Assembly (NCBI GenBank): GCA_944384925.1
Contig: CALWVF010000033.1
Coordinates: 1-32,788 of the forward strand
Length of the DNA: 32,788 nucleotides
Direction: 5' to 3'
Source: an uncultured Clostridia bacterium
GTDB taxonomy: Bacteria > Bacillota > Clostridia > Oscillospirales > Acutalibacteraceae
This document shows, one piece after another, positions 1 to 6,921 of this stretch (the stretch's first letter is position 1; each line of letters starts with the position of its first letter). The notes below the pieces were generated by a model. It was not told the DNA's origin and did no database searches. It worked only from the letters and a program-made list of their open reading frames with translations. The translations under genes were made by a program, and so were the position numbers.

Positions 1-167
1 TAATTTCTTTCCTGCTCGTTTCGATACACTAGCTTGTATATCTTTTCGTATTTATTCCGGAAATACTTGTTTGTATTCCTCAAATTAATTACGGGTTCTT
101 GTCGTTGTTTAATTTTCAAGATCCTATCTCTGCTCACGACTTCCCTTTACTTCTCGTTCGCAGCGTG
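1..167 (-). other. rRNA operon leader (transcribed leftward, 16S gene off the edge)
   Basis: This is the untranslated leader downstream of two consensus promoters. On the minus strand it carries a boxA-like antitermination motif, GATCTTGAAAATTAAAC, near 107-125. Two small inverted repeats follow: GGAATAC..GTATTtCC near 56-78 and GATATAC..GTGTATC near 27-45. This arrangement is typical of leaders or spacers of rRNA operons in Bacillota. No 16S or 23S sequence is present, so the gene identity is inferred from promoter and leader architecture. Confidence 0.65.
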
Positions 168-173
168 ATATCT

Positions 174-202
174 ATTATATCACTCCATTTTGCCGTTGTC
201 AA
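174..202 (-). promoter_or_regulatory. rrn promoter P2 (proximal)
   Basis: A perfect sigma-A promoter on the minus strand: TTGACA at 197-202, a 17-nt spacer, and TATAAT at 174-179. It points to the leftward leader. It is the second of two promoters about 117 bp apart, as is usual for rRNA operons. Confidence 0.85.
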
Positions 203-290
203 TACCTTTTTATTGATTTTTTTCATCCCTTTCGGTATCAGATTTGCACATTTCCCTTCGCTTTTTGTGCTTTTTCCCTTCGGCTCATTT

Positions 291-319
291 ATTCTATCAT
301 GTTTTTTCTGCTTTGTCAA
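291..319 (-). promoter_or_regulatory. rrn promoter P1 (distal)
   Basis: TTGACA at 314-319, a 17-nt spacer and TAGAAT at 291-296, on the minus strand. It stands in tandem with the perfect promoter downstream. The stretch between them has no plausible gene. Confidence 0.78.
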
Positions 320-422
320 CTGCTTTACTGTTAAAATAACTGGAAATTTAATGCTCGTTTTTTTGTGTATATTTAACATTTAATTAGCTCCAAGAATTTA
401 TTAGTAAAGCCAGAGTCATATT

Positions 423-456
423 AAAAAAGAAAAAGAACTCTTTTAAAGAGCTCTTT
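423..456 (-). terminator. Intrinsic terminator of the lipase gene, overlapping its stop codon
   Basis: The arms AAAGAACTCTT (432-442) and AAAGAGCTCTT (445-455) pair with one G-U wobble. On the minus strand they are followed by TTTCTTTTTT. The lipase stop codon (443-445) lies in the loop, so the last codons form part of the hairpin. Confidence 0.8.
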
Positions 457-1285
457 CTTGAATCTCATCTTCGTATAAACCAGGTAAAAAGTGTTGCAAA
501 GAATGTGGACTTTCTGCTTGATGTTTGTTTAAGCAGTTATCTATATTTAACTTCTCATAATCTACTGTAATCTGATTTTTAAAGTGAGTCCCAATCTGTG
601 ATACTATGTCACCTTTTACCCTATAATATGTTAACCTATCTACATCTTTTGATTTTAATACTTTTCTTATATTTCGATTATCGGTTAAACCAATACCAAG
701 AGCGTTATACACAGTTACATTAACTATCTGATTTTGCCATGGGCTATAATTTAACGCATTTCCAAATGCATATACAGCAAGGTATCCACCCAAAGAATGG
801 CCTGTTAAATATACTTTAGTATTCTCATCTACAATATTGGAATTCATTATTTTATTAAGGTAGTTGCAGGCAAATTTTGCTTGCGGATGGGTGGTAAAAG
901 GTAAAATATATCTTTTATTTTCCATAAACATACCGGAGTCGGTTCCTCTAAATGCTATGATTATATTATTGTCTTTTTTAAGAGTTATGGCTGAAAAACT
1001 ATAATCTGAATCTAAAGAAGTATTTATAATATAATCTTCTAGAGTCCATCCTTTAAAATTTATATTATTTGTATACCCCGCAAATAGTTTATCTATGGAT
1101 TTACTTCTAGAGCTAAGGCCATTGAGCGTATTCCATGGCTCATTACTATAGGCAAGTATACAAGATATTAAAAGATCGGAGTTGGCAACTTGATCATTAT
1201 CTTTGGCTGAAACTGTAAATTGTAAATTAAATAAAATCGCAGATATTAAAAACATACTAACAAAAATATTAATTATCTTTTTCAT
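443..1285 (-). CDS. Secreted class 3 lipase-like alpha/beta hydrolase
   Basis: A 280-residue predicted exported hydrolase of the lipase class 3 family. Residues 1-27 are a signal peptide (KK, hydrophobic core, VSA cleavage site). RGTDS at 113-117 fits the oxyanion-hole region. GHSLGG at 162-167 is the nucleophile elbow, with Ser164 as nucleophile. Asp226 (KGDIVS) and His261 or His265 are plausible for the rest of the triad. The start is supported by GAGGAG about 8 nt upstream and by a promoter 53 bp upstream. No lipobox is seen, so the protein is probably released or loosely wall-associated. It is monocistronic, between rrn promoters and a pseudogene. The substrate (lipid, ester or other acyl group) cannot be told from sequence. 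Confidence 0.85.
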   Translation of the reverse strand: MKKIINIFVSMFLISAILFNLQFTVSAKDNDQVANSDLLISCILAYSNEPWNTLNGLSSRSKSIDKLFAGYTNNINFKGWTLEDYIINTSLDSDYSFSAITLKKDNNIIIAFRGTDSGMFMENKRYILPFTTHPQAKFACNYLNKIMNSNIVDENTKVYLTGHSLGGYLAVYAFGNALNYSPWQNQIVNVTVYNALGIGLTDNRNIRKVLKSKDVDRLTYYRVKGDIVSQIGTHFKNQITVDYEKLNIDNCLNKHQAESPHSLQHFLPGLYEDEIQERAL

Positions 1286-1337
1286 ATTTATATCTCCTCT
1301 TATTTACCACAATCATTTTATTTTTTTTATTGTAATA

Positions 1338-1366
1338 ATTATACTATATTTTTGTCTAAAAATCAA
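1338..1366 (-). promoter_or_regulatory. Promoter of the lipase gene
   Basis: TTGATT (1361-1366), a 17-nt spacer and a perfect TATAAT (1338-1343) on the minus strand. It is followed by an AT-rich leader and the GAGGAG ribosome-binding site. Confidence 0.7.
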
Positions 1367-1448
1367 TTGATAAATTGTTTAATTTTTTATCATTGGTTAG
1401 ATTAATTTTTATGCAATTATGTGTTTTAAATTGTATGGTTTTAATAAA

Positions 1449-1490
1449 AAATATTTTCAACAAACTTCTTTTTCATTGTTGAAAATATTT
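1449..1490 (-). terminator. Strong hairpin, probable terminator downstream of the pseudogene
   Basis: A perfect 15-bp inverted repeat, AAATATTTTCAACAA at 1449-1463 and its complement at 1476-1490, with a 12-nt loop. On the minus strand it runs into a T-rich tract, which fits a terminator. A weaker hairpin (arms AAAAATAG 1566-1573 and CTATTTTT 1584-1591) overlaps the pseudogene stop codon. Confidence 0.55.
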
Positions 1491-1583
1491 CTGCACTCGT
1501 ACATATTTTTATATTTACTCGGATATATGCACATTGATAATATATTTATCAATTTCATTTAATTTAAAAATAGTGATTTACAG

Positions 1584-2134
1584 CTATTTTTCTTTAATCT
1601 CATAAGTTCCATTGCCTACGCTAAGCTCATAGACATATTCGTTTTTATTTTCGTCGACTAGAATAATTGCTCTTAATAAATGATTAGGAAAATTATAGAT
1701 TGTTTTTTAAATGTAATCTCCGGCAATGACTAATAAAAATAAAACCATGGGTGATAAAATTAATAATCCCAATAAATTATCTTTTTCATGTACCAACCTA
1801 TGAAGGCCATTGAAAATGTGAGTATTGTGTCCATATAATCCAATTAGTATAATACCCCAAAATTCCTAATCCTAAAAACGGCACTTTTATTAGGTATATT
1901 AAAGGCTGGCTAATCAAAAAAATGTAAATGTTTTAGTTTCCGACTCTATTGGTTTTTTACAATTCATTATAATAATAATTGCAAATAATATCCACCATTC
2001 AAAACTAATAGCAATGTCTCTAAAAATGATACTTGATTTATTAATGCCGTATATGCAGCAACGATAATTGTAAAGATAATGACTTTAGGCCAAGTCATAT
2101 TGATTTCATCGAATAATTTCTTTACTTTATCCAC
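1584..2134 (-). pseudogene. Frameshifted remnant of a small multi-pass membrane protein
   Basis: Reading the minus strand from a GTG at 2132-2134 gives a coherent protein only if frames are changed about three times. The segments are: VDKVKKLFDEINMTWPKVII up to about 2040; then RDIAISFEWWILFAIIIIMN and KTFTFFLISQPLIYL up to about 1860; then LYGHNTHIFNGLHRLVHEKD and LLILSPMVLFLLVIAGDYI, ending in a stop near 1708; then LLRAIILVDENKNEYVYELS up to TAG at 1584-1586. The pieces resemble a hypothetical membrane protein of about 180 residues with several transmembrane helices that I recall from clostridial genomes; no function is known to me. Shifts fall near short homopolymers (TTTTGGGG, AAAAAA). 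It looks like a decayed gene; sequencing error is the alternative. Confidence 0.7.
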
Positions 2135-2260
2135 CAAAGAGCCAACCTATCTTTTTATCAATTACTATATATTTCTTAATTTATTACATTTTAGCATTTT
2201 CTTATTAATTTGTAAAATGATTATTCTTCTAAATTTTATATAATATTTTTAAATAGCATA

Positions 2261-2291
2261 AACCCTGTTTCTATATGAAAGAAACAGGGTT
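2261..2291 (-). terminator. Hairpin 3' of the tRNA pair
   Basis: A perfect 11-bp stem, AACCCTGTTTC (2261-2271) and GAAACAGGGTT (2281-2291), with a 9-nt loop. It lies 65 bp downstream of the tRNA genes in their direction of transcription. The T-tract is poor (TTATGCTATTT), so termination is likely but not certain. Confidence 0.55.
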
Positions 2292-2356
2292 CATATTACT
2301 TTAAATTTAATTGCCTTATTATTTTTTGGCTTTGATTGGATTGATTAAATGTTTAA

Positions 2357-2431
2357 TGGTGACCCGGACGGGAATCGAACCCGTGTTACCGCCGTGAAAG
2401 GGCGGTGTCTTAACCGCTTGACCACCGGGCC
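2357..2431 (-). tRNA. tRNA-Glu (anticodon TTC)
   Basis: The minus strand gives a 75-nt cloverleaf starting GGCCCGG, with anticodon stem CCGCC/GGCGG around the loop CTTTCAC (anticodon TTC), T-arm GGTTCGATTCC and an encoded CCA end. It is co-transcribed with tRNA-Met, 12 nt away. Confidence 0.95.
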
Positions 2432-2443
2432 ATATTTGAAATA

Positions 2444-2520
2444 TGGTAGCGGCAAATGGACTTGAACCATCGACACTTCGGGTATGAACCGAATGCTCTA
2501 GCCAGCTGAGCTATGCCGCC
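2444..2520 (-). tRNA. tRNA-Met (anticodon CAT, elongator type)
   Basis: A 77-nt cloverleaf on the minus strand starting GGCGGCATAGCTCAGC. The anticodon stem TTCGG/CCGAA surrounds TTCATAC (anticodon CAT). The T-arm contains GGTTCAAGTCC and CCA is encoded. The paired G1-C72 end and the absence of a GGG/CCC anticodon stem argue against initiator tRNA. A lysidine-modified tRNA-Ile is a remote alternative. Confidence 0.9.
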
Positions 2521-2551
2521 AAATCTAATATGCCACCGAGTGACATATTTT

Positions 2552-2580
2552 ATTATATTACATTTCCTTTTCTTTGTCAA
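2552..2580 (-). promoter_or_regulatory. Consensus promoter of the tRNA-Met/tRNA-Glu unit
   Basis: TTGACA (2575-2580), a 17-nt spacer and TATAAT (2552-2557) on the minus strand. It is a perfect match to the sigma-A consensus, 31 bp upstream of tRNA-Met. Confidence 0.9.
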
Positions 2581-2727
2581 CATATATTTTGTATTTTTAT
2601 ACCATTTGTTGGTTTTTTACTAAATTTTATAAAATTTTACCTGCTGTTTGCTTGTTTTGACATTCCCTTCATTTATTATATCCTACACTTTTTTATTTAA
2701 TCATATAGTTTATAATAATTTAAAAAG

Positions 2728-2759
2728 TTATCCACAGATTATTAAAACTTTGTGGATAA
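2728..2759. promoter_or_regulatory. Inverted pair of perfect DnaA boxes downstream of serS
   Basis: TTATCCACA at 2728-2736 and TGTGGATAA at 2751-2759 are two exact consensus DnaA boxes in inverted orientation, with start-to-start spacing of 23 bp. With flanking bases they form a 13-bp stem (AAAGTTATCCACA on each strand), so they may also act as the serS terminator, although the T-tract after it is weak. An element of identical geometry lies at 21858-21889. Confidence 0.6.
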
Positions 2760-2767
2760 CTTTCTTA

Positions 2768-4042
2768 TTAAGCCTTTATTTCATTTATTCCCATATATGG
2801 TACCAATACTTTTGGTATTGTTATACTTCCATCTTCATTTTGACAATTTTCTAATATTGCAGCTACTGTTCTGCCAACGGCAACTCCGGAACCATTTAGA
2901 GTATGAATTAGCTTTGCTTTATCTTTTATATTGTTTTTATATCTTATTGCAGCTCTTCTAGCTTGGTAATCCTCGAAATTTGAACAAGAGGAAATTTCTA
3001 AATATTTGTTATATGAAGGCATCCAAACTTCTATATCGTATGTTTTCGCCGATGTAAATCCTAAGTCTCCAGTACACAGTGCCACTACTCTATAGGGGAG
3101 TTCTAACTCTTGCAAAACCTTTTCTGCATCATTTGTTAGAGTTTCTAATTCATCGTATGATTTTTCTGGATCTGCAAATTTTACTAGCTCTACTTTATTA
3201 AATTGATGTTGCCTAATTAATCCTCTTGTATCTCTTCCTGCAGAGCCAGCTTCTGCTCTAAAGCATGCAGAATATGCACAATACTTTTTGGGTAATTCCT
3301 CTTTTAATAGTATTTCATCTCTATGAAAATTAGTAACCGGAACCTCTGCCGTTGGAATTAAAAAGTAATCTTCTGAAGTTATTTTAAATGCATCTTCTTC
3401 GAATTTTGGCAGCTGTCCAGTCCCTGTCATAGAAGCCCGATTAACCATGAAAGGAGGCAGTATTTCTGTATATCCTCTTTTAGTATGTGTATCTAAGTAA
3501 AAGTTGATTATGGCTCTCTCTAGCCTTGCTCCCGCTGCTTTATAGAAATGAAATCTCTTTCCTGTAACTTTTGCTGCTCTTTCGGAATCCAATATTCCTA
3601 ATTCTTTACCTAAATCCCAATGCGCTTTAATATCGAAATTAAATTCTCTTGGCTGACCCCATTTTCGTATTTCGACATTTTGTGAATCATCGATTCCAAC
3701 AGGCACACTTTCATGCGGAATGTTTGGAATAGATAACAAAATTTGTGTTTGTTTTTCTTCTAATTCATTTAATTCTATATTTAAATTGCTTATGTCATCT
3801 GACAGTTTCTTTAAATCAGACATTAATTTTGTTATATCTTCCCCCGACTTTTTTTTCTGAGGTATACTTTTGCTAAAAGTATTTTGTTCTGCCTTCATTG
3901 ATTCAACGTTTGCTGTTATTTTTCTTCTTTTTTTATCTATTTCTAATACCTCATCAATTTTCTCATCCATTGGATTATTTCTGTTTTTCATAGCTTGTTT
4001 TACATAGTTTGGATTGCTTCTTATTACTTTAATGTCTAACAT
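2768..4042 (-). CDS. serS: Seryl-tRNA synthetase
   Basis: A 424-residue class II aminoacyl-tRNA synthetase that charges tRNA-Ser (and tRNA-Sec where present) in the cytoplasm; usual length 420-430. Residues about 30-105 form the N-terminal antiparallel coiled coil that grips the long variable arm of tRNA-Ser. Class II motif 2 is in [20 protein letters not shown]. Motif 3 is in [19 protein letters not shown]. The ATG follows GGAGG. It is separated from parB by 51 bp with no terminator and is probably read from the parAB transcript. I see no T-box leader in this gap, though many Bacillota control serS that way. Confidence 0.97.
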   Translation of the reverse strand: MLDIKVIRSNPNYVKQAMKNRNNPMDEKIDEVLEIDKKRRKITANVESMKAEQNTFSKSIPQKKKSGEDITKLMSDLKKLSDDISNLNIELNELEEKQTQILLSIPNIPHESVPVGIDDSQNVEIRKWGQPREFNFDIKAHWDLGKELGILDSERAAKVTGKRFHFYKAAGARLERAIINFYLDTHTKRGYTEILPPFMVNRASMTGTGQLPKFEEDAFKITSEDYFLIPTAEVPVTNFHRDEILLKEELPKKYCAYSACFRAEAGSAGRDTRGLIRQHQFNKVELVKFADPEKSYDELETLTNDAEKVLQELELPYRVVALCTGDLGFTSAKTYDIEVWMPSYNKYLEISSCSNFEDYQARRAAIRYKNNIKDKAKLIHTLNGSGVAVGRTVAAILENCQNEDGSITIPKVLVPYMGINEIKA

Positions 4043-4093
4043 TCTATTACCTCCATTTATTCATTAAATGCATTACAATATTTATTTGAATAT

Positions 4094-4957
4094 TTATATG
4101 TCTCCAGCTAAACGTCTAGCTATTTCGCCTAGATCTTCTTCACTGTAGAATTCTATTTCTAATATGCCTTTTTTATCGGTTTTCTGACACACTTTTACTT
4201 TTCTTCCTAGATATTGTTTAAGAGACAATTCTACTTCCGAGAAAAAGTTGTTTTTCTTAATATATTTACTTTTCTTTTTTGTTTTAGAATGATTATTTAT
4301 TTCTTGAATTAGTTTTTCTAATTCTCTTACAGACATTGATTGTGCTATAACTCTATTTGCAACTGCTTCCATTAATTCTTTTTCCTCTAATGAAAGCAAC
4401 GTTCTGGCATGACCAGCAGAAATAAGGTTTTCTTTTAACATTTTTAAAATTTTATCTGGCAAGTTAAGTAGCCTTAATGCATTTGTTATTGCCGGACGTG
4501 ATTTTCCGACAGTTCTTGCGACTTCTTCTTGAGTTAATCCATAAGTATCAATTAATACTTTATATCCCTCAGATTCTTCAATTGGAGTTAAATCTTCACG
4601 CTGCAGGTTTTCTATCAACGCTATTTCCATACTTTCGGAATCATTAAGTTCTCTAATTATTACGGGAACCTCTGATAATCCTGCCATCCGGCTAGCTCTC
4701 CATCTTCTTTCACCTGCAATAATTTGATATCCACCACCTAATATTGGGCGCACTAATAATGGTTGAAGTACTCCATGTTGACTTATAGAGTCTGCTAATT
4801 CCGACAATGCCTTTTCATCGAATTCTCTTCGTGGTTGTTCTCTATTTGGTTCTATTTCAGATATTTTTAGAAGTATTGTAGAATTTTTATTTTCTATTTC
4901 ATTATCTAAAAATATAGCATCTAATCCCTTTCCTAAGCCACGATTTTTAACAGACAT
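4094..4957 (-). CDS. parB: Chromosome partitioning protein ParB/Spo0J
   Basis: A 287-residue DNA-binding CTP-dependent clamp that loads at parS, spreads, and recruits SMC near the origin. The N-terminal CTPase domain shows IEPNREQPRREF and the GERRWRA motif for nucleotide binding. IALIENLQREDLTPIEE follows. The helix-turn-helix that reads parS is TQEEVARTVGKSRPAITNAL. A C-terminal lysine-rich linker and dimerisation domain close the protein. Its ATG lies 1 bp past the parA stop, with the ribosome-binding site inside parA, so the two are co-transcribed and probably translationally coupled. Two parS-like sites occur at 5850-5865 and 7298-7313. Confidence 0.97.
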   Translation of the reverse strand: MSVKNRGLGKGLDAIFLDNEIENKNSTILLKISEIEPNREQPRREFDEKALSELADSISQHGVLQPLLVRPILGGGYQIIAGERRWRASRMAGLSEVPVIIRELNDSESMEIALIENLQREDLTPIEESEGYKVLIDTYGLTQEEVARTVGKSRPAITNALRLLNLPDKILKMLKENLISAGHARTLLSLEEKELMEAVANRVIAQSMSVRELEKLIQEINNHSKTKKKSKYIKKNNFFSEVELSLKQYLGRKVKVCQKTDKKGILEIEFYSEEDLGEIARRLAGDI

Positions 4958-4958
4958 A

Positions 4959-5735
4959 TTATTGTTCCCCCTCTTCTTTATTTTTTATTTCTTTGGCTAA
5001 ATTTTTATAAGCAATAGCTCCTCTTGAATTTTTATCGAAATATGCTATTGGTTTTCCAAAGCTAGGTGCTTCTGATAGCCGTACAGATCTTGGTATTGGA
5101 TTTGAGAATACCTTTTTAGGAAAATATTTTTTAACTTCTTGAACAACTTGTTGAGTTAAATTTAATCTTCCATCAAACATTGTTAATAATACACCCTCTA
5201 GTTCCAGGTGTTCATTATATTGTCTTTTTATTCTTCTTACAGTATTCATGAGCTGTGAAAGGCCTTCTAGTGCATAATACTCACATTGTATTGGGACCAA
5301 AATACTATTGCTTAAACACAATGCATTTGTTGTGATTAAGCCAAGTGAAGGCGGACAATCAATAAAAATGTAATCATATTTATCTATCAATGGTAAAATT
5401 GCATTTTTCAGCCTTGACTCTCTATGCTCGAGTTCTATAATCTCTAACTCTGCCCCGGCAAGATTTACACTTGACGCGATGAGATCTAAATTTTTATAAT
5501 TTGTATGTATTATTGAATCTTCTGCTTTTGCTTTACCTATAAGCATGTCGTATGAAGATATTTTTACATCTTTTCTGTTTATCCCAAGGCCACTTGTCGA
5601 GTTTCCTTGAGGATCAATATCAATTAACAATACTTTTCGTCTTGCCATTCCCATGGCTGCAGACAAATTTACAGCAGTTGTAGTTTTGCCAACTCCACCT
5701 TTTTGGTTTACTATTGAAATTACTTTTGCTAACAA
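4959..5735 (-). CDS. soj: Chromosome partitioning ATPase ParA/Soj
   Basis: About 258 residues; a deviant-Walker ATPase that binds DNA as an ATP dimer, works with ParB in origin segregation and, in Bacillus, modulates DnaA. The deviant Walker A is [10 protein letters not shown] near the N-terminus. Switch residues lie in DIDPQGN, and Walker B is [10 protein letters not shown]. An ATG at 5744 would sit directly against the GAGAGG ribosome-binding site. The TTG at 5733-5735 ([14 protein letters not shown]) lies 9 nt after it and is preferred. First gene of the soj-parB(-serS) unit, with its own extended -10 promoter. Confidence 0.95.
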   Translation of the reverse strand: MLAKVISIVNQKGGVGKTTTAVNLSAAMGMARRKVLLIDIDPQGNSTSGLGINRKDVKISSYDMLIGKAKAEDSIIHTNYKNLDLIASSVNLAGAELEIIELEHRESRLKNAILPLIDKYDYIFIDCPPSLGLITTNALCLSNSILVPIQCEYYALEGLSQLMNTVRRIKRQYNEHLELEGVLLTMFDGRLNLTQQVVQEVKKYFPKKVFSNPIPRSVRLSEAPSFGKPIAYFDKNSRGAIAYKNLAKEIKNKEEGEQ

Positions 5736-5768
5736 TCTATACATCCTCTCTCTTATTTTACTAATATG

Positions 5769-5777
5769 AGTATATCA
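5769..5777 (-). promoter_or_regulatory. Extended -10 promoter of soj-parB
   Basis: The minus strand reads TGATATACT, an extended -10 element (TGnTATACT), about 25 bp upstream of the soj ribosome-binding site. No convincing -35 is visible. The small-RNA candidate upstream has the same type of promoter. Confidence 0.5.
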
Positions 5778-5849
5778 CGATTTTTATTTGTTTAAAAGAC
5801 ATTATGAAAATTTTTTATTATCTATTCAATTGCTTTAATTTTGTTTCTA

Positions 5850-5865
5850 TGTTTCATGTGAAACA
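5850..5865. promoter_or_regulatory. parS site upstream of soj
   Basis: TGTTTCATGTGAAACA is a 16-bp near-palindrome. It matches the bacterial parS consensus TGTTnCACGTGAAACA except for the central CATGTG in place of CACGTG. It lies 115 bp upstream of soj, which fits ParB loading and possibly autoregulation. Confidence 0.75.
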
Positions 5866-5870
5866 TTTTC

Positions 5871-5916
5871 CATTTTAAATAAAAAATGAGCCATACTATA
5901 TAGTACAGCCCATTTT
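5871..5916 (-). terminator. Terminator of the small-RNA candidate / rsmG transcript
   Basis: On the minus strand the arms AAAATGgGCtgTACTA and TAGTAtgGCtCATTTT (5883-5916) form a long, slightly mismatched stem, followed by TTTTTATTT. It is a convincing intrinsic terminator, 298 bp downstream of the rsmG stop and upstream of the soj promoter. Confidence 0.75.
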
Positions 5917-6091
5917 AGGAATAAAATAGAATAAGAAAGGGATATAGGTAAATAAAAACTTGTACGCAGAATCAATTGTGCTCCTATGTGTAAACATAGA
6001 ATTTTAATATTTTACTATGCATCTTATTCTTACATAATAAAATTATTGTTCAGATAAAGCTCTTTGTTATTAAGTAATTACCTTATCTGCA
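5877..6091 (-). ncRNA. Candidate structured small RNA between rsmG and soj
   Basis: I do not recognise the family. On the minus strand an extended -10 element, TGTTATACT (6097-6105), predicts a transcript of about 215 nt ending at the terminator at 5883-5916. Nested inverted repeats are present: CAGATAA (6051-6057) with TTATCTG (6083-6089); AGAATAAG (5928-5935) with CTTATTCT (6023-6030), enclosing about 90 nt; and a tight CTATGT-ttac-ACATAG hairpin (5984-5999). No reading frame of note is open here. The lack of pairing between 5' and 3' ends argues against 6S RNA, and I see no SRP, tmRNA or RNase P core motifs. It may instead be a long 3' untranslated region of rsmG. Confidence 0.4.
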
Positions 6092-6213
6092 CTTTTAGTA
6101 TAACATATGTAACTACTATAATTTGTCGTTTTTTGCATATGAAATTAAATATTATTATATTATTTTAATTTTATATTAATATACCTTTTAAATCTTTTTG
6201 ATATGTGTTAATT

Positions 6214-6921
6214 CTATAATGGTTTTTTTGAAATTTTAGCTCCATGCCTCGGATAAACTTCTGGAGTTTTTTTAATTTTCTTTATTTTTATAATTATTCG
6301 CTTGCTTTCGTCTGGCAGCTCTAACTCCTTAACCTCTTCTATATAGCCCCCCATCAACTCTATTGCATTATTAGCAGTTTCTATTTCTGCGAATGCAGAA
6401 GGGCCTTTCATTGCAATAAAACATCCATTTACTCTAACATATCCTAAACAATATTCAGACAAGATATTTAGCGGAGCAACTGCTCTTGAAATTGCTATAT
6501 CAAAATTTTCTCTTAAATTTTCTTGTCTTGCTCCTTCTTCGGCTCGTAAATGTAAGATTTCTGCATCAAGCTCAAGGTTTTGTAGTAGCTCTTTTAAAAA
6601 TAGCAAACGTTTATTTAAACTGTCTAACAGCGTTAATTCGAGGCTTGGATTAGCTATTTTTATTGGTATTCCTGGAAACCCAGCACCTGTCCCTATATCT
6701 ATTAATTTGAGTGATTCTTGTGGATTCAAATACACATATGCCAATAAACTATCGTAAAAATGTTTTATTTCTATTTCGTCTGGATTTACAATAGCTGTGA
6801 GATTTATTTTTTTATTCCATTCTATTAACATTTCCATATATGTTTCGAATCTACTAATTGCTTTTTCATTTAAATTAATTCCAAGCTTCTTGTTAATTAA
6901 CTCCAACACATTATTTTTCAT
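6214..6921 (-). CDS. rsmG: 16S rRNA m7G527 methyltransferase RsmG (GidB)
   Basis: A 235-residue SAM-dependent methyltransferase that modifies N7 of G527 in 16S rRNA; its loss gives low-level streptomycin resistance in many bacteria. The SAM-binding motif I is IDIGTGAGFPGIPIKI. Family signatures include KINLTAI near the N-terminus, FYDSLLAYVYL, and ISRAVAPLNIL. Length matches the family (about 230-240). The start overlaps the end of mnmG by 11 bp, so the two are translationally coupled. It ends the mnmE-mnmG-rsmG transcript, with the first strong terminator about 300 bp further on. Confidence 0.96.
   Translation of the reverse strand: MKNNVLELINKKLGINLNEKAISRFETYMEMLIEWNKKINLTAIVNPDEIEIKHFYDSLLAYVYLNPQESLKLIDIGTGAGFPGIPIKIANPSLELTLLDSLNKRLLFLKELLQNLELDAEILHLRAEEGARQENLRENFDIAISRAVAPLNILSEYCLGYVRVNGCFIAMKGPSAFAEIETANNAIELMGGYIEEVKELELPDESKRIIIKIKKIKKTPEVYPRHGAKISKKPL

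Noticed and set aside
99-379. Frames on both strands (94 and 81 residues) near the left edge
   Set aside because: The region is occupied by two consensus promoters and the rRNA leader; the plus frame is only a Phe/Leu-rich chance frame.
4043-4093. T-box riboswitch before serS
   Set aside because: The gap to parB is only 51 bp, too short for a T-box leader, and has no T-box core sequence.
5877-6091. 6S RNA, SRP RNA or tmRNA as identity for the candidate small RNA
   Set aside because: The ends do not pair into a rod as in 6S RNA, and none of the conserved SRP or tmRNA core words is visible.
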